Below are positions 37,261 to 49,582 of a stretch of DNA of 64,000 bases, piece after piece. Made by a program: the position numbers and the translations under genes. The notes beneath the pieces were generated by a model. That model did not search any database and was not told where the DNA came from. It worked only from the letters and a program-made list of their open reading frames with translations. The DNA is taken from assembly GCF_033958435.1 (NCBI RefSeq), contig NC_134137.1, positions 229,131,501 to 229,195,500 of the forward strand, in the 5' to 3' direction. This stretch comes from Carettochelys insculpta (Eukaryota > Chordata > Testudines > Carettochelyidae). How positions within the stretch are numbered: the stretch's first letter is position 1; every line of letters starts with the position of its first letter.

Positions 37261-37960
37261 AGTCATATAAAAAGGCCATCCATTCTGACTTGCAATTATT
37301 TCCCAGTTGCAACAGAGTCACAACAGGCAAGGAATTGACCCTAAAATCAAAGGGCCAAATGCACAGCTGGTGTAAATAGTTTTGCCTTCACTAACATCAT
37401 CTCATGGTTCCATCTTCCGAGAGAAATCTCACTCACTGGGTTGCCCTAAGTCATATTTATTGCACATTATCCAAACCCTACACTGAATACAGAGTTATCC
37501 ATTTCCTTACAGGCTTTTCAGTGGCGCTGTCCAAAAATTAAGCTTTACAAACATGAATGGATTTATTTTCACAATTTCCCTCGTGGATGAAGAGGGAGGA
37601 GTTCTCCCTATTTGATTGGTGGGGGACCGAAACAGAGATTAAGGTAAAATTGTCAAAAGTTCCATAAATTTTTGGTGCCTAAAACGAGATATAGAGAATG
37701 ATTGGAATGTTTAGACATATTCATTGCACTTCGTAAGTTCAAAGCACAGCTCCCATTGATTTGCACTGCAGTTGTGAGTGCTCAGCTCTTCTGCTACTCT
37801 GGCCCTAGATGCCTTCAAACTGCACACACAGAAAAATAGGAACACACAGAGGCCACCTGTTAAAAAAAATTGGTTTAAGTAATTTCTCCTGCATCACTCA
37901 GGAAGGCTGCAGTAGAAACAGAGAATCCTATTCTTCAGGATAATCGTCTCTTGGCTTAAC
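37261..37960. other. Anonymous sequence
   Basis: Nothing recognised. Confidence 0.5.
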
Positions 37961-37968
37961 CACAAAAC

Positions 37969-38300
37969 TAGGGGTCAGCAACTCTCCAGCACAAGTGCCA
38001 AGAGTGGCATCTGAGCCAATTTTCATCAGCACAGGAGGTGGGAGCTCAGCCCTACCCCCTTCTCCCTAATGCAGTCGGGAGTTTGCTGAAAGCCATTCCA
38101 CTGAGGATTAATGAAAGACCAGCTAATGCTACCAACCACCACCTAAGTGGTAAAGAGCTGCAGCTTAATTTATTTATTAACGAAACAATTGTAAGTAGGA
38201 CTATTAGTGACTTTAAAAAGTATCACCGGCTCTCGGACCTCACATAGAGGTCAAAAGGTCAAATTTCGGCACTCTGCCTCTGAAAGGCTACTGACCCCTG
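37969..38300. mobile_element. hAT MITE, 332 bp
   Basis: It begins TAGGGGTCAGCAAC and ends, in reverse, CAGGGGTCAGTAGCC. Flanks CACAAAAC and CACAAGAC agree at 7 of 8. A second, truncated copy lies at 28707-28995. Confidence 0.85.
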
Positions 38301-40404
38301 CACAAGACCATCCTTTTTCCTCCTGCTGTCACCTGCTGCATTCACTGTATGCCTTTTACATTCTGCAAAAAGTGAGCCAGGGTCCTGTAGACAACAGCTT
38401 CATTGGCTACATATCCCTGATTGAATTGCTTTGCACTATCCAGCCTGAGCCCTGAGTCATACAGAAAAAAATAGTATGGGCTCGGCTACTTGAAGAATAT
38501 GTCTTAATGCATCTATGCACAAGGGCAACCTCGGCGCACAGGGAGCTTTTATTCTAGCATTTGCTAACTTCTGGGTGCTCGGGTTTGCAACCTGAATGTT
38601 TTTACATAGGCTTTTAGAAATGCAATTTCCTATGCTTTTATAAAAGTAATTGGAAAAACAGAAATTCTGACAATAAAAAGCTATTCTCTGTGTAGAATCT
38701 CCATTGGAAAAATAAGAGACATTTTGCCAATAGATTTCACTTCACACTCCCTGTCAGTACCTGGCCTGGGCTGGGGAAGTTAATGATCCATGCAGCGGAC
38801 CAAATTTGGTAATGAATCCTGGTCAGATGCCACCTGAGGCACCTGGCACATACTGAGAAGAGTTGGTTGCACCAATATGTATGGACAACAGAGGAATGGT
38901 GAGTTTCAGGAATCCTGGGTTCTGTTCCAGGTTCGAGGGGGGTGTTTTCTAGTGAATAATGACAGAGTGGTCAAAACACTTTGCTGGGCCCTGGGCAAGG
39001 TATGTGAGGTTGGCTCTGGGTCCCCTGGAAAGAATGGGGCCTCAGGCAGAAGGGGCAGGGCTGGGACTAGCTTTCCCCTTCAAGTCTGCCTGATGCTCGC
39101 TGCCTGGTGCTCTGGTGACAAATTAAAGGGCTCAGAGCTCCAGCCGCTGCTGTAGCAGGAGCAGACAGAGGACAAGGGCTCTTTTAAATTGCTGGGCTCT
39201 GGGGCAGCTGCCGCTTGGCCCCATCTCTCCCCATCATCAGGCCTGGCTATATCCTTCTGCCCTTATTTCCTCTCCACTTGTTTCTTTCACTATTCTGGCT
39301 CCTTTTCCTGTCCTGTCTGCTATTATCTTTCCATCCCCTCTGACCTTATTTGCATCTCCTGCCACCCCCAGCTCCTATCCCTTTTCCCGCTGGTCCTCAC
39401 CCCTCTGTGTCCCAGCCAAGCAGCTCCTCCAGATCTCTGGGCCCCACAAGGGGAGAGAGCCCCAGTCAAACAGCTCCCTGCCTCAGCTCAGAGGGCTGGT
39501 GCTACAGCTGCTCCTGGCTACTGGCAAGAGGAAATGAAGGGAAAAATCCTGACAGAGCATGCTCAGAGCGTGCATGGGGATGGAGCAATGCTCAGTGGTG
39601 AGGGAATCTGGCAGCCTCTACCAAACCTTTCCTAAGCATGTGCAACCTGTGATCTTCAGATGTGTACATCTTGGTGACAAACTAACCAACACAAGAACAT
39701 GATGAATAAAAAGAGCAAGGCCTGTCAGTTCAACCCGGTGCTGTCTGACTTCCTCTCCCTTGGCCTGCCTGCAGGAAGCTGCAATGTTCCTATGGAAGAA
39801 AAACCTGGGGGAATAGCAGTACTAGAACGGAGCTAGCAAAGAAAGACAGCAGCACAGTGCAATTCCTGTGCCTGCCTTTTAACCCCTGAGAGGCGCTGAG
39901 GGAGAAGTGGCAGGTCAGACACTTCAGCGAGGAAGTAGCACCTGGAAAGTTTGTTACCGACGCCAAGGGACAACTACTTGTGAGGATGTCTGATACCTTC
40001 TGCTGCCGTTATTGTTCCGGAGTGTGAAAATGCAGCCACATAAGTGTCAGTAAGATGATTCTGTTTCCTTTGAATGTAGGGGTTCCCCTACCTTCTCTTG
40101 AGGGGTCAAGGCTGTGAGGCAGATCTGAGAAGGAAGATCTTAACGAGTGACACATACATTGTGCTGTGTTCTCTTATGTGCTCATGGAGACATTTGGTTT
40201 TTTTTGGTTGTTTGTGGTTTTACTTACTCTAAATTGAAAGTAATTCTGGCTGAAAATCCTCTTTATGTATGGAAAAAGCAATGTGGATCCATTTAATGGA
40301 GTCGTTATAAATCTATTGTCTTTTTTAATGGCTTCATCCTTGAGGTTTGGGAAGAGAAGCTGCAAGTGGGGTTAGATAAGCATTTCACAAACTTTGGAAA
40401 GATG
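38301..40404. other. Anonymous sequence
   Basis: No gene recognised. 39189-39635 is an open frame on + (148 codons) without a domain. Confidence 0.45.
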
Positions 40405-40720
40405 CATAGTTACAGAGAGATAGCCATGCTTGTCTCTATGCTATCAAAACAAAAAAACAGTCCAGTAGCACTCTAAAGACTAACAAAATGATGTATTAGG
40501 TGATGATCTGTCGTGGGACAGACCCACTTCTTCAGGTCACAGCCATATCAGAACAGATTCAATATTTGAATTAATAACCAATTAATTATTTTAAAGATAT
40601 ATAATTAATAATTAATAATTAAATATTGAGTCTGTTCTGGTATGGCTGTGATCTGAAGAAGTGGGTCTGTCCCATGAAAGTCTTTAAACTGCTATTGGAC
40701 TGCTTTTTGTTTTGAAAGAT
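40405..40720. mobile_element. Penelope-like element tail as an inverted dimer
   Basis: The left arm (40412-40550) carries AGTCCAGTAGCACTCTAAAG and GGGACAGACCCACTTCTTCA. The right arm is its reverse complement (40625-40717), ending GGACTGCTTTTTGTTTTG. The arms continue into CAGCCATA and TATGGCTG. An AT-rich centre (40560-40625) has TAATTAATAATTAATAAT repeats. It is organised like the copy at 1191-1400. Confidence 0.72.
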
Positions 40721-41719
40721 GCATGTGCACAAACCCTCCAGGAAAGGGAAACCAGTCAACTACCTTCCCATCCGCCCCTGAAAAAGTGTGACATATTATT
40801 AAAGACCTACCGATCTTAATTTACACACCTCCCCTGCCCTCAGCTAGTCCTTCACACCCTTACACACCACACATTTGGAAATGCTACTCCTCTTTTTGGC
40901 CTGCTGTGATGAGCAGCAAAATACTTTGAAGATCAACACTTTAAATTGTCATAACTGGCATCTAGTTAGCAACTGTTGGAGCAGTTCACACCTCAGAGCC
41001 ATTGCTTCAGGCTCTCTTCAAATCCAGGGTGACCGTCTCTGCAATGGCTGTGGTTGCATCATGATTTTAAGGTTTTCTTTGTGACCATAACAGCTAGAAT
41101 AAAGAAAAAGAAAGCAGAGATTCTAGAGAATAACCAACAGGCATAATCCCTCGTCCTCAGCTAGTTCTGTGCAACCCTATCAGGAATGTCCTGCACACTT
41201 TGGGAAACATTAGGTTAGGTTAAAGGGGCTGTTTATAGCCTAGTTCTGCTCCTGGAAAGTTACTGTGTAAAAAATTCTCCTTTGTACCTTGCAGTTCTGA
41301 TACTTTATGTTTCCAGTGTTATAGCTGCTCACTAGCATCCAACACTATTTGTTTTATTCATGTTACCCTGCAGAGCCAGCACAGCTGAAAGCGAGGGTAG
41401 TAGGGTCTATCCCTTCTTGTGTTCCAGCTGCTTATACCTGTGCAAACCTAAAAGTTAATAATACTGAACATGTGTCTTTGAGGCAAGAAGAGCCTGCATC
41501 ACTGGTGGTGATGCCGGGGTGGGAAGAACCCATCCTGACTGTCAGATTGCCATGTGAGTTCACAGTGCTGGTGGATTGTTTCAGAAATCACCGAGTGACG
41601 ATAACAATGTGATCCCATTAGGTCATTTTTTGCAGTCATTTTCCAGAGCATGAAGTCTTGGGAGAATCTCTGAGTATTGGTAATACATTGGGCTCGTCAG
41701 TGTGCGTGACTGTGTCTCC
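40721..41719. other. Anonymous sequence
   Basis: No gene or repeat recognised. Confidence 0.5.
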
Positions 41720-41727
41720 CTCTAATG

Positions 41728-42684
41728 CAGGGGTTCCCAAGCTTTTCGGCATCATGCCCACCTTTTGATTTTTGAGAAACCCTCACTCTCCTCCACCTCG
41801 TCTTTACCATCATCCAACCCCCGTTTAACAAAAAATTCAATCTGTAATTTACGATAAACACAAAAACTTGATATAAAATGTTATCTATAATTAAAAATAA
41901 GCACAAATAATTTTTCTTGGCCCCTTGTGGTTGCCTGGTGCAGTCCCAGCTGGCCAGCTGCCTGAGCCCCATGCCAGCTGCCAGAGTTGCCTGTGCCAGC
42001 TGCCCACCTGCCTGAGATCTGCGCTGCCAGAGGTGCCTGCCCGAATCCCATGCCACCAGGGTCAGCCACCCGCCCGCCTGCCAGCTGCTGGGGTCAGCCG
42101 CCTGCCCACCTGCCAGTCACCCGAGCCTCGCGCTGCAGGGACCAGCCGCCTGCCCAGCAGCCACCTGCCCCAGCTGCGAGCCAGCCACCCGAGCCCCGCG
42201 CTGCCAGGGTTAGCCACCCACCTGCCAGCCCAAGCCCCGTGCTGCTGGGACCAGCTGCCCACGCTGCTCGGGCCAGCCACCCAAGCCCCGTGAGTCCCGC
42301 TAGCCAGCTGGCCGCCTGAGCCCCACAAGCACAGCAAGCTGCATGCCTGAGCCTGTCCCCTCCCCCAAAGCCAGGGACCACCAGCCCCTGCTCTTATCCC
42401 ATCCCCTGAACCAGGCACCCCAGCCCCGCTTCTAACCCCGTCTTCCTCCTCCTACCCCTTTGCCAGGAGGCAGCTACCTCCACGTGGGTCTTTGCCAGCT
42501 GCCTGCTTTTTATAGCAGCTGCGCCGGGTCACCCACGTACAATGGCAGAGTCTGAGAGCCGGAAGCAAAGGCCGCCTCTTTCTTTGGTTGGCAGGGAAAT
42601 GGTGCGGAGGTGAGGGAGGGGAGGCCTGGGTCACCACAAGCGCCCCCGGGAATTTCTCCACACCCCCCCTTTTGGGAAGCTGTG
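41728..42684. mobile_element. Non-autonomous hAT element with internal minisatellite, 957 bp
   Basis: TIRs CAGGGGTTCCCAAGCTTTT and, in reverse, CACAGCTTCCCAAAAGG. Flanks CTCTAATG (41720-41727) and CTGTAATG (42685-42692) agree at 7 of 8. The 41930-42330 interior is a degenerate array of GCCAGCTGCC / CACCCGAGCC units, which explains the long overlapping frames there. Confidence 0.82.
41930..42330. repeat. Degenerate GC-rich minisatellite
   Basis: Repeated variants of CAGCTGCC, CACCTGCC and CCCGAGCC with irregular spacing, wholly inside the hAT element. Confidence 0.65.
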
Positions 42685-42876
42685 CTGTAATGGGTCTTTC
42701 CAGCAAAAAATGAGACTTGGAGGAATTGTCTCCCCACTCATGTGAAGGGGCCTGTGCTATGAGGAGTTCTGTGTTGAGCCTGCTACCACCTGCCTCCTGG
42801 ACAGTTGTGGGCTCTCCCATCTGTTGGCAATCAGGAGACAGGTCTGAAACGTCACAAGCTGCACTGTAGGTGAGAG

Positions 42877-43281
42877 CAGTGTCTCTCAGCCTCTCCAGAC
42901 TACTGTACTCTGTTCAGGAGTCCGAGTTCTGTCTTGCTTACCTCCAAGTTTCACCTCACTTACAGCCTTCTTGCTTACCAAATCAGCGATAAAACTACAA
43001 ATGTGTCGCAGCCCATTAGTACTGAAAAGTTGCTTGCTTTCTGATTTGTACCCTGTCATAAAATTAATTGAATATAATTACTGTGTTTACAGTTCAGCGT
43101 ATAGTACATAGAACAACATGCGCATGTCATCTTGGCAAGTTTTCGTCTGTGCCAACTTTTCTCGCGCTTGCTACGCAGCCTGCTGTGAAAACCGGCAAAC
43201 ATCTGGGTGGGCTGATGTACCTCCTGGAAGATCTGTGCATGCCCCCAGGGGGCTGTGTGTATCCTGGATTGCGAACCACTG
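42877..43281. mobile_element. hAT-like MITE, about 405 bp
   Basis: It starts CAGTGTCTCTCAGCC and ends, in reverse, CAGTGGTTCGCAATCC. The interior (CAAGTTTCACCTCACTTA, AGCGTATAGTACATAGA) looks like a widespread hAT repeat known from memory. The 8-bp flanks do not match well, so the TSD is decayed or the ends are misplaced. Confidence 0.55.
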
Positions 43282-45155
43282 CCCTGGAGTGCAGCCCTGT
43301 GACTGGGAGGCAGCGGACGCTGGCAGGTAAAGCTGAACGCTCAAGCTGACAAAACGGAACGGTCGCTTAATTGCTTGGGAAGTTTGCGGCCCCGAACGGG
43401 TACATGTCTGACTCCAGTAACCGCCGTGTTGCAACACAGGGACGGTGCTGGGAAATTTACCATGGCCCAGTGGAGCAGGAGTGGCAGGGGATTCTGGCTC
43501 CTCCAGCCACGCCAACTGTACCGAGGGCTCGAGCGCTTTATAGCTCAAAGACTCTCGCTGGCTGTGTGACGTGCTGCTCCGTGTGCTGCATGCATTCTGG
43601 CAGGAGGGCAGCTCTGGGGGAAAGGCAGACTCTGGGACTGCGTAGTACACGGAACGCCTCTGGCAGCCGACGCTCCCCGCTTTAACAATCTGCCTTAGTT
43701 GTTGTTATGAGCATAAAATCACCAGTTAAAACACTCTCAGCTCATTTTTTAAACTGTGGAGCTAATTGCACTTAAGTGCCTGAGCTCCAGCAAAACGAAA
43801 TGGCACCTTTGTGAAGAATCCCCCAGTGTTTCCCTGGCACATCCATAACGACCTTTAAAATAAGCCGTTACAATTCTGACATCGTACCCAACTGACACCT
43901 TGGGCTGGGGTTTAATTCTGAGTTATGGCAGCGCTAGGAAAACATATGATGTGGCCGTTTGTTTGCAGAAAGAAGAGGGAAAAAATCATAAAACCCTCTT
44001 TTTTTATGAGCTGTCGCTTGATTCGTTCCTGGAGCCCCAAGTAGCAAGGTTCTAAATCAATGCACACAGCTGTTCTTGCTTCTCGGCGCTCAGCAGGTGT
44101 ACTACCCAATGCGCCTGCCGTCTCCCCCCACTCACATAACAAATAATAATGTCTTACACACACCAGCCATCCATCACAGTTACGGCCAGCCCCGGTGCGC
44201 TGCTGTTCTCAGGGTAACGGGGGGATTTTTTTTTTTTTTGCCTTTTTACAGTAGAAATACTCTGTCCATGGATTATTAGTCACACTTTCTGGACTCCTTT
44301 AATTGAATAACCTTTGGCTTTTGTGGCAAAGGAGAAAAAAACCCAAACCCATAGACCACAGTGTTTATTTGTGTTAAAAAACAATAGCTGTATTGTGACT
44401 TGCGAAATCAATTAGTCTTCCTTTGCAGTAAGGGCCCACATCTGGTGTGATTTAAGTTAATGTAAGGGAAGGGCTGCAGAGGCCCGAAGACCCTGAGTTC
44501 TCATTTCAACAGGTGACAGAGAAGGCATAAAAGGCTAATATATGCTACAAGTGGGGAGGCAGGACTATAAATACTGGCGCGTTTACTTAGGAGGTAAAAC
44601 AAAGCTAACCAATAATGCAAAATAAATACCTTCCTGAGACAGCTTGTCACCTGGAATGAGCAGAGGCAGCAGGAGGTTAGGTGGAGAAAGAGGTTCATGG
44701 GCACAGTGCATTCAAGTCTAGTTAGTTTGCTGGGGTAAGAAAAATAAAAACCGTCACTTGTGTATTTTTTTTTTGACTTTGCACGTTTCTTCACTGTGAA
44801 GTGAATAGTAGGAAAGGGGGAGGGAAACAGGCATGATTCATTTGCGATTCAGCTTGCCTGGGATGTAATGGTCTTTGAAGATCCTGTAGTAGTTTTTGTA
44901 TGAAAAGGGGCATTAACCCCAGTTTGCTAGCCTAGTAGTGAGTTGGGTAATTCTATTCTGTCTCTAATTCTGCCCTGTAATTTCAGCGGGGTGGATGAGT
45001 TCGCCTCATCTGTACTACTGTTCTAGTGTGCTGCTAGCTGCCACATTGGCATCTAGAACTAGCTTCATTTTTCTGGGAGGTAAAGAGACTCTTAAAAGGC
45101 TCCGTACCGCACAAATAATGTCTACATGGAGGCTTTGCTGTTACGTTTGCTCTTA
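43282..45155. other. Anonymous sequence
   Basis: 43300-43690 is GC-rich with overlapping short frames; no promoter or exon could be argued. T-run at 44227-44239. Confidence 0.45.
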
Positions 45156-46242
45156 TGTCAGGTAACTCACAGTACACAAGTTGCACAGTATGGCTACGTC
45201 TACACGTGAAGCCTACATCGAAATAGCTTATTTCGATGTAGCAACATCGAAATAGGCTATTTCGAAGAATAACGTCTGCACATCCTCCAGGGCTGGCAAC
45301 GTCGATGTTCAACTTCGATGTTGCGCAGCACCACATTGAAATAGGCGCTGCGAGGGAACGTCTACACGCCAAAGTAGCACACATCGAAATAAGGGTGCCA
45401 GGCACAGCTGCAGACAGGGTCACAGGGCGGACTCAACAGCAAGCCGCTTCCTTAAAGGGCCCCTCCCAGACACAGTTGGACTAAACAACACAAGATCCAC
45501 AGAGCCGACAACTGGTTGCAGACCCTGTGCCTGCAGCATGGATCCCCAGCTGCCGCAGCAGCAGCCAGAAGCCCTGGGCTAAGGGCTGCTGCACACAGTG
45601 ACCATAGAGCCCCGCAGGGGCTGGAGAGAGAGCATCTCTCAACCCCCCAGCTGATGGCTGCCATGGAGGACACGGCAATTTCGACGTTGCGGGACGCAGA
45701 TCGTCTACATGGTCCCTACTTCGACGTTCAACGTCAAAGTAGGGCGCTATTCCGATCCCCTCATGAGGTTAGAGACTTCGACGTCTCGCCGCCTAACATC
45801 GAAGTTAACTTCGAAATAGCGCCCGACACGTGTAGCCACGACGGGCGCTATTTCGAAGTTAGTGCCGCTACTTCGAAGTAGCGTGCACGTGTAGACACAG
45901 CTCATGTGAGCAGCATAGCACCTCATTTGCGTACTCTTACTGCAAAAGAGCTTCCTTCGAAAGAAGAAAACCAGCGTAGGTGCTGCTCTTTCGAAAGTAA
46001 ACCCCGTTAAATAAAGGGAAGAAGGATTCTTTCGAAGATGGGGTTTACTTTCGAAAAAGCAGCAACTGCACTGGTGCCAAATATGCAAATATGTACTCCA
46101 TTTGCATTTTTGATTTCCCTCATTCGTGCCCCTCTTTCGAAAGAGGAATGCAAGTGTAGAGGCACCCAAACTGAAAATGGAAGGGTTCTGTGTGCATGCT
46201 ACTTACATACTGTGCAACTTGTGTACTGTGAGTTGCCTGACA
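45156..46242. repeat. Inverted repeat enclosing a MITE, split by a Harbinger derivative
   Basis: 45156-45192 and 46206-46242 are inverted copies over 37 bp with one mismatch (core CACAGTACACAAGTTGCA). Removing the Harbinger derivative lets weaker similarity continue for about 16 more bases at 45906. Between the arms lies TTTCGAAAG-rich sequence (45950-46170) of the kind seen at the window start. I read this as an older foldback-type element invaded by a Harbinger derivative. Confidence 0.6.
45192..45902 (-). mobile_element. Harbinger derivative, 711 bp
   Basis: Ends GGCTACGTCTACACGTG and CACGTGTAGACACAGCT; flanks TAT and CAT (one mismatch). It is the closest in length and interior to the 22.7-kb copy, with the MDPQLPQQQPEALG start and the CTACTTCGAAGTAGC palindrome. 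Confidence 0.88.
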
Positions 46243-49200
46243 CATGAAGGGTCCTCACTGCTGTCATCTTTCAGAATTTAGTTTTACTTAAATGAAGAGA
46301 AGAAGGACTGATAGCCACCAGGACCATTGCAGACATTAATAGCGTGGAGATTGATATGTTAGTTCTGAGAGGTTTTGGCCTGGTTAATTAAACCATAATG
46401 CCCCTTGACAGAAGGATGGAACATTTTGACTATCACCAGAGTAGCTGCAGAATGATTGTTTTGTGCATTTGGCCATTTGAAAAGCAGGTAGTGTTTTTTC
46501 ATGGACCAGATTGGAAGTAGCAGCCAAACGATACAGAACTAAACAACTGAGCAGTATAACTGAATGTTGTGTTCTGCACAATATTCGTGAGAGCAAGAGA
46601 GAAAACTTTAATGGGTGGGCGGCTGTGGTGTAGAGACTTGCTTGGCAACTTGAGCAACCAGGAGGATGTCAGGTAAAAAATGGTAACACCTGTGGGAATA
46701 TGGTCAGGGATGCCAATTGTTCATATTTTACGTCTCCTCCCTTGAGTTGTAAGCCTGGGGACCAGTGTGTTGGGAAGGACACATTGTGAGCACGGGGGCA
46801 CAGTGTATGGGTGGCAGAACTGGAACATCCAATATGTGCATTTGTGAAGCCCTATGAATTGTTTCAGATTTATTTAAAGGATTTTTTTTTTCAATTTCAG
46901 TACTGACTCATAATGGATGGACTGTAAATGTTTTTTTATTATGAAAGAAGGTCCCGTAGGAGGTTCAGGAAAGGAAAAGAAAAAAAAAAAAAAACAGAAC
47001 CAAAAATAAAGCTTGTCAACTGAACCCACAGAAAAACACAATTATTTTGTTTAGTTAAATGTGTGTTCAAATACAGTCCATCAAGTAACCAACTATAAAC
47101 AAATCTTGAACTAAAGCAACAGTGTAAGCAAAACTGAAAGTGCACTTTTTGGCACTGTGCAAACAGAACAAGGTGCAAGGGTTGCATGAGCCCGTAAAGG
47201 CACATACACATGCATTTATCTGCATAAGTCATCCTTCTGGGTCTTCTCATCTGCCTGGGGATAGCTGGGCTTGAGTGCCATGGCTCCGGACTGTCAGGGC
47301 CCTGAGGGGCTAAAGATGCTTGTCCAGTTTTCTTGGTATCCACAGAGAGGTTCTGAGAGAGCAATAATTGCTGGCAGGCCTGTTGATGGGAGCAAAGGGA
47401 CCTGGGGCCCAGCATTCCAAAAGGGCCTGTGGCTCCCAGCTGCTTCCACTGCTACCACTGCGCTGGTGGCTGCTGGAGGCACAGGCCATTTAAATCACTG
47501 CTGGAGTGCCATGTGGCAGGCAGGCCTGCCTGCATGTGGAGAGGCACAAGGTGGCATGCTTTGGATGGCGTTGAGGGCTGGCTGCCCAGACCTGCTCCTT
47601 CCAGCCAGGGCTCTGCCCCTTCTGGGAGCACAGAGCTGCCCCTCCACCTTGCCCGGCAGCCTGGCAAAACTGCTCCACTGGCTGTTGGTAGCACTGCTGC
47701 AGCAGTATAATGGGGAAAAGTTGCTACTGGTCCCAGCAGCCAGGACTGTCCACAAGCTAAGGGATGTGGCTGGGTCTCAAATATGCAGGAGCATGTTTTG
47801 GAGGAAAGAATTATGGCTCAGGATAGCATCCATTAAGTGCCTCTGTATCTCCCTCTCTTTTTTCAGTGCTTCTCCTGACCATTGCCATGTTGGCCATGGG
47901 CCCTGGGACACTATCGTGAGGCACTACCATGATCTTCTGGGACAGCAGCATTTCTTTTTCCCTTTGGGATCTCATGTACCTCCTCCATACCTCAGCCAAT
48001 CTGGTCATCCTCTGAGATGCTGTGAACTCTACAAACATCTCATCTCAAGAGGTCTTTTTTTTTTTTTTCCCCTCCGCTGTAGTGGCCAGCCTCTCCACCC
48101 TGCACAAAGGTCCTGTCTTTGATGGTTTGTCCATTGCATATGCTGTGGCAGTCTGAGGAAAACATAATCACAAATCGCTCTTACTGTGGACAGGCAAAGA
48201 GAGCACTTTTATAAGGATATATGACCTTACCGCCCTGAGACTCTTCCCAGTCTTGGGGGAACATCAGAGATAAGTGGTCTGTGTGTGAGGAGTGTGCAGG
48301 GTGCATTGAGCCACCTGTCTTCTTCATATGCTGTTAGGGAGGGCAGGGTGGCTTAGCATTACGCTCTCATTTTGGTTTGGCAGCTTTGTTTGTGTGCTGG
48401 AGGCATGTCTACAGTGCTGGAGGAATTATGGGGGGGTGTTATTCAGGGGATTGGATAGCCTCTCCATCCTCTTTCAGCTGTTCAGCTGCTTGATGGTATT
48501 ACGCTGAGCTGGATGACTAGGAGGCAGAGAACACCTTGTTGGACAAAGTCGAACAGCAAACCAGCAAGATGTAAAGTTATTAACCAGCGTGGTTGCCCCA
48601 GAACAGCTGTAGGAGTGGAAGAGGCTTGTAAGCTTTGACGGGGGGTATGGGCATGTGGGTATTCACTGTAACATGTGAAACAAAATCAAGCAATTCATTA
48701 GAGATAAATTCTATATCTCAACTGCAGACATAAGAAAAGAGCTGGAAAAAATAGACTCCCACAATGACTGTTAGCTAGAATATGTGTTGCTGGGCATTTG
48801 TACCTTTTCTAGCCATACAATATCTATTTCCACCTCATGAACAGTACCTCTTTCCCCATAACCACTGTCTCTGTCCAATGTTGAATTTTGCACTCGTGTG
48901 AATGCTTTATTCAAATTTGCCCTTGGGCTTGCAGGGTGGGGGAAGGTAGAGCTCATGCGTGTACCAGGCTGATGGGCATCATGCTGAGATGGGAAGAGAG
49001 CGGGGGAGTTGTGTCAGTCATGGCAGATGAAGGGAGGGGGAAGGATGATGGGCAGATGGGCAAGTGACCTTCATTGGCATGCTCAGACAGTGGATGAGCA
49101 TAGGTTTTGCACATCACGGAGGCTCAAAACAGAAAGCAAGTGCTGAGGGAGGGAGAGATGGAAGCAGGAGCTGGATACTTGGAAGGGCTCGGTTCACATC

Positions 49201-49248
49201 TGCCTACAGCGGCTGAAACTGGCGCTAGAACTGAAATATGGCACAATA
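46243..49248. other. Unassigned sequence with a GC-rich open stretch
   Basis: 47271-48122 is open for 283 codons on + and overlaps open minus frames. It begins at an ATT-like codon, has no domain I recognise and is Ala/Leu/Cys-rich, as GC-rich noncoding DNA often is. It may be interior of an old DNA transposon, because similar-style sequence resumes on both sides of the Tigger MITE at 49.25 kb. Poly-A at 46979 and poly-T at 48054. Confidence 0.35.
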
Positions 49249-49582
49249 CAGTAAACTCTTTCATATCTGGCATTCTATTATCCGGAACTCTCAAATAACC
49301 GGCATTTTAGCCATAAGTAAATTTTAGTTATATTTTCCATAAGTACAGCATAGTGAGAGTAAATACAAATAAATACAGCAAGTACAGTATAAGTTTACAG
49401 CGTGCATTACTACTGTTGCTGGTAAATAAAGTACTCTGAATGCATTTTTGCCTGTTTCCTAATATCTAATCTTGGTTTTTTTAGTGTTGTGCATTGCTAG
49501 GTATACCTCTTTATTACCCAGAATATTTGAATGTCCAGCAACTTCCCAGTCCCAGGGCTGCTGGATATGAAAGAGTTTACTG
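49249..49582. mobile_element. Tigger-like MITE, 334 bp, TA TSD
   Basis: TIRs CAGTAAACTCTTTCATATC and its reverse complement at the other end, exact over 19 bp, flanked by TA (49247-49248 and 49583-49584). This end style (CAGTAAACTC, TCCGGAACTC) is that of Tigger-derived MITEs. No coding capacity. Confidence 0.88.

Noticed and set aside
42062..42418. Several overlapping 95-122 codon frames on both strands
   Set aside because: All lie in the GC-rich minisatellite inside a hAT element.
42877..43281. 8-bp TSD for the small hAT-like repeat
   Set aside because: Flanks GGTGAGAG and CCCTGGAG match at only four positions, so no TSD is claimed.
47271..48122. 283-codon frame as a host gene
   Set aside because: Does not begin with ATG, lacks domains, composition follows local GC content; kept only as an unexplained region.
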